Source: Pyrrhosoma nymphula (Eukaryota > Arthropoda > Insecta > Odonata > Coenagrionidae). From it: 64,000 nucleotides of DNA. Numbering within the stretch: the stretch's first letter is position 1; each line of letters starts with the position of its first letter. Position numbers and translations under genes: made by a program. The DNA lies in the NCBI GenBank assembly GCA_963573305.1, contig OY754327.1, positions 59,140,244 through 59,204,243 on the forward strand, written 5' to 3'. Of this stretch, positions 60,421 through 64,000 are shown piece after piece. The notes under the pieces were generated by a model that did not search any database, was not told where the DNA came from, and saw only the letters and a list, made by a program, of their open reading frames with translations.

Positions 60421-61200
60421 TCTTTTACCAGCTCACACAAAGGAAATAAGGAAATGAAAGGTCTACAGTAAAAGGAGGCTGTAAAAGGAATGCTAAGGTA
60501 GACGGAGGGAGGTGAAATTCAAAAGAGAAGAAAGATAAGAAAGAATTTTCCAAAAGTAATTGATGAGAAGCCAAATGATACCCAGAGAGAGCGAGAGAGA
60601 GAGAGTGGTCGAGGGGAGTATGAGCGGAAACGGACAAAGCAAAGGAACAGAAAGACAAGGGAAGTTCAAAGGAATGTGTAAGTCGGAGGCCGCAGGCGAA
60701 GGAAGTGTTACGGCAAAACAATCAGAAATAAGAAACGAAAGGACGAGATAAGATAAATTGTGAGAACAAAGGACGAAAGATGCAGAGAGATGAGAAGATA
60801 TAAAACAACGACCAGATGAGGGAAGAAAGCGAAAGCACGGACAAGAAAATGAAAAAAGCCATTCGAGATTGTGAGGAAAATAAAGAGAGAAGGATTCGAG
60901 AGTGTGTTTGTGCAGAAAGGTATGTAAATGTAAAAGACAGGGGTGGGGTGTATAAAATGTTCCCAAGATGGCCCTCCTGGGAATTTATATGGGGCAATGC
61001 AGTGCGAGATGGAACACCATCCGCACCACATCCCCAACCCATTCCTCTCTCCTCCTCCCGCAAACCCATTTCCTTCGCCTTACTCCTCATCCTACAGCAA
61101 GCACTCCCATCGCTTGCTCTCCTTCCCTCCTCTCTTGGCCTCGACCTCTGACCCCAAATGGCCGAATAGTTAAGCTCGAACGGCACGGGAATTCCTCGTC
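60420..61200. repeat. Purine-rich then pyrimidine-rich low-complexity block
   Basis: GA-rich on plus from about 60,430 to 60,930, including a (GA)n run at about 60,588-60,605; CT/CCA-rich at 61,010-61,150. Many mutually overlapping frames (up to 157 residues) in five registers are composition artefacts. Confidence 0.6.
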
Positions 61201-62005
61201 CCTCCCTCGTTTTTTTCCATCGGAGTATTTAAATGCTGATCAAACGTCGATAAAACTCGAAAGGAAACAGTGGCTTGAATCAACAAACGCCTCATAGAGA
61301 GAGGAGAGGAACTCGCTGCAACATATCACCTAGAGTGCTCAGCACGCTCGAAAGAACGCAGCTCTTTGGGCAGATGGAATTTTTTCCGGGAATAAATTAT
61401 GTAGATGAAGGGGTATGTTTTTTGTGGTGAGGAGGCTGGGAACCGATTGACCTCCACCTGATTATAACTCTCTACCACAATAAAAAAACCGACTCAACCA
61501 CGTGACTCACCAAAGAAAACTAAAGTAGACCCCGCAAAGAAATTGTTGCGTAGAATAATGTGAACCCATGGACGTCATTCCAGGTATTCAGGTAATATAA
61601 TATTGGAAAAACTTAGTTGAATAAATTTTCCAATACTCAGGATCCATATGGCTGAAGAATTTTTATAACAATATACTGTAAAATTTACTTAGCATGAAAA
61701 AATATTTTCATTACGTCAATCAAAATAATAATTGTACTTCAATGAGTTATGGAGGTAATTTTAAGCCTATGTTAAAAAACATTCAACTGTGGATTAAACT
61801 GCATTAAACAAAATTAGTTGCATGATTATCCAAAACCGACAACTTTAGTCCTAATAGGAAAAAATATAGTAAGTCGTTTTCCCAAAATTCTATGGCCGGT
61901 AAATAATACCTATAAATTTCACAAATCAACACGCTTTTGAGACCAAAACTTTTCTAATAGACAGCGAGCTATCCAAGGTTAACCTGAGTCATGCAGTGCA
62001 AGTTT
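61200..62005. other. AT-rich unique sequence, no gene seen
   Basis: No frame, repeat or RNA signature recognised. Confidence 0.6.
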
Positions 62006-62009
62006 CATT

Positions 62010-62079
62010 AATAGCTATATAGCTATTGCAATAGCAATAATCCCCTTAGGTACCTATATAGGTACCCAAGGGGATTATT
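62010..62079. repeat. Cluster of three adjacent palindromes
   Basis: Palindromes at 62,010-62,027 (AATAGCTATATAGCTATT), 62,022-62,035 (GCTATTGCAATAGC) and 62,036-62,079. The last has 22-bp arms with one mismatch and no spacer around GGTACCTATATAGGTACC. The first two overlap and share bases. Confidence 0.92.
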
Positions 62080-62400
62080 TCGCATAAATGTCAGGTTCTT
62101 TTCCTATCATAGCCGAACTCCAATTTGCTATGCCGATAAATATCCAGGTTTTTATTCACTCGAATTACATAGGCGGCATGAGAGGAACTCATTACCTGAT
62201 GACACTCATGCATGCACCACGAGTAATAGTCTGGCACTTCATAGAAAAACCGGCACTCAAAAGCTACATCCGTCGCCATAACCGTTTTGCGCTGAATCGT
62301 CCTAATCAAACTCAATGAAACGTGAAAATCCCGATATTGCCTTTCACTTTGCTTTCATTGCGGGTGATTCACCCGCAGAGGCATTCAATGCCTAAGTGAC
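62080..62400. other. Unique sequence, frames open on both strands
   Basis: A plus frame (62,088-62,318, 76 codons) and a minus frame (62,091-62,315, 74 codons) are both open over the same bases. Neither was recognised. Confidence 0.45.
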
Positions 62401-63140
62401 GAGAAGGAGAGAGAGGGAGAGGATATGAGAACGTCTTTCGGAAGGAGTAAAGCAAACGAAGAAGGGGAAAGAAGTGAATGAGATGAGGGAAGACGTTCGG
62501 GAAAGGACGAGGGAGTGAGAAATGAGAGAGGTTGGGAGGTGGTTCCAGAGTTGTAGGTGAGTCTTGAGGAATCAGTCGCCTATTGTGAGCAATCGTAACA
62601 CGAAGGAAGCGCCCGAAGGGATCGACCCAAGGACCCGTGAAGGCTGAGAGAGAGGGAGGAATGAGTGAGGGAAGACCGCGAAGTAGATGAAAAGGAGGAG
62701 GCCCAAAAACCTCCCTGGGGCACTCTCTGCGTTGGGAACAGACGGCGGGGCGATGTTGATTGTGAAGGGGAGGAGGAGCGAGCGGCTGGCTAAAGCCTGA
62801 GGAAGATGGAAAGGGGCTCTCTCTCTCTTTCTCTGGGAAGAAGTTAAAGAGTCGGAGATGAGGGAGGAGAGGAAACGAACTTCGTAAGGCTATAGCCTGG
62901 TGGGAAGGAGAGATGGTAAGGAAAGTTTCCCTCTCTCTCTTCTCTCCTTCGTTCTCTCTCCCTCACTCCTGACTTCCCTTTATTTCTTTTACCCCCGAGA
63001 GCGTCGGCCGATAGTGACAGATAATAAGGCTCTTACTTTTTCCATCGGTGAGAGAGCGAGGGAAGGTGAAGGTGTCGGTGGGTATGAGTGGAAAGGAGTG
63101 GAAGTCGAGTCTCTAAAAAAGAAAATATAGGAAGGCAGAG
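62400..63140. repeat. Purine-rich block with internal pyrimidine switch
   Basis: GA-rich on the plus strand at 62,400-62,920, CT-rich at about 62,925-62,990, then purine-rich again to 63,140. No gene was recognised. Confidence 0.55.
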
Positions 63141-63840
63141 AGAGAGTAAAAGCAAATAGGATAAGACCCACAAAATGGCGAGAATGTTCCAAGCGATTGC
63201 CGATCATAAGATCCCGAATAAAGAGCGCACTTTACCATCTCACTTCGTGAGAAATTATTTTGGGAACCAACACGGTTACGTGAGAATAAATTCCCACGGA
63301 TACAGGGATCCACGATTGAGTCAAGTACATAGTTAAATTCATCCCAATTCCAAAGAAACATGCGTCTAAATCAAACATCATGGTACATACAAATTCAATT
63401 CTTAGTGCTTAGTTATGAAAAAAAAATCCGCAGATTTTGGATTTATCGATTTTCCGCTCTAAAACCAATTAGGATTTATTGAGGCGTATTAGGATTATAT
63501 TATCACATTCTCACTACGAGGACTGGTTCTGTCACTAAAACAGTTAATAAAAAAATTTCAGATAACTTGTTAAGGGGGGTTTATCTTCGCAGTGGGTAAA
63601 ACAATTAGCCAACTGAAGATAAATAGAGGATTTATGGTACACAAATAGGATTTTTTATTTTTCCCAAGTATATTTTTTTTCTTGCTTGATGCAACTGTAA
63701 TGAACGAAAATCAAGGGCATGCTAATGGAAAACACAAGCATGACTCAACCATGTGGTCCAAAATAAAAAACACTACAAAAAAGCATCATAAATGTTAAAT
63801 AAATATGTAGGCCACACCACTAAAGTTTTAGTGACAGAAG
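63140..63840. other. AT-rich unique sequence, no gene seen
   Basis: Short frames only; nothing recognised. Confidence 0.6.
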
Positions 63841-63844
63841 GGTA

Positions 63845-63920
63845 AGGCCAGATAGCCAAGTATTGGTACGCCTACATTCAGAATCCTGCGTCCTGGCTGC
63901 ACAACATCCATGTCCGATGC
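63845..63920 (+). repeat. Possible tRNA-like (SINE head) relic
   Basis: TAGCCAAGTATTGGTACGCC (63,853-63,872) fits a pol III A-box region well. It is followed by an anticodon-arm-like stretch and TCCTGGCTGC where a B-box region would be expected, but the B box itself is degenerate. Weak evidence only. The rest of any SINE would run toward or past the window edge. Confidence 0.28.
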
Positions 63921-64000
63921 ACAGCTTGATCCAGAGACTAATAGCATGTCAACTACTGCACTGTACACTGTGTGAAGATGAAAAACACTACTAACATTTC

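Noticed and set aside
60493..61297. Frames up to 157 codons in five registers
   Set aside because: Purine- and pyrimidine-rich sequence opens many frames at once, which argues against any of them being real.
1..64000. CRISPR array, prokaryotic operons, phage or integron structure
   Set aside because: No regularly spaced identical repeats, no dense co-directional genes and no ribosome-binding-site pattern. The repeat content is eukaryotic.
1..64000. LTR retrotransposon or endogenous virus
   Set aside because: No long direct terminal repeats, primer-binding site, or gag, protease, integrase or envelope motifs were seen.

Overview
This window looks like non-coding DNA from a large, repeat-rich eukaryotic genome, most likely an arthropod (insect) scaffold. 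No bacterial operon structure is visible, and no open frame was recognised as a host gene. The only protein-coding signal I recognise is decayed reverse-transcriptase C-termini from non-LTR retrotransposons. The insect reading rests on the mix of repeats: RTE-like LINE 3' ends with (ATG)n/(TGA)n tails, jockey/CR1-like LINE ends, tRNA-headed SINEs and a TTAA-flanked piggyBac-like MITE. The species cannot be named from this sequence; an odonate or other hemimetabolous insect would be only a guess. The window may be intergenic or inside a very long intron.

Layout: 1-15,960 is mostly unique AT-rich sequence broken by polypurine/GA-rich blocks (2.4-3.1 kb, 4.2-4.35 kb, 11.3-11.6 kb, 12.6-12.9 kb). 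It carries one RTE relic (2.04-2.35 kb), a possible tRNA-like relic (6.0 kb) and a composite SINE (13.75-14.12 kb). From 15.9 to 22.5 kb there are three RTE relics, a second composite SINE joined to the longest RTE relic (19.59-20.46 kb), and a G-rich block. From 22.5 to 32.3 kb the sequence is mostly unique, with CpG-rich islets near 24.7 and 29.8 kb and a pyrimidine-rich block at 31.2-31.7 kb. A roughly 0.8-kb piggyBac-like MITE lies at 32.31-33.12 kb.

The densest transposon cluster is 36.6-46.3 kb: four RTE relics, one of them flanked by an 8-bp target-site duplication, and two different jockey/CR1-like LINE 3' ends (39.6-40.64 kb and 45.43-46.33 kb). From 46 to 64 kb the sequence is mainly unique, with a tRNA-SINE at 50.92-51.17 kb, two more RTE relics (56.4 and 58.7 kb), a cluster of palindromes at 62.0 kb, long GA/CT-rich blocks and a possible tRNA-like head near the right edge.

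Nothing here acts together as a pathway. The SINEs would have depended on LINE machinery in trans and the MITE on a piggyBac transposase elsewhere. The more interesting non-coding signals are G-quadruplex motifs, CpG-dense islets beside clusters of homeodomain-like AT motifs, and the palindromes.
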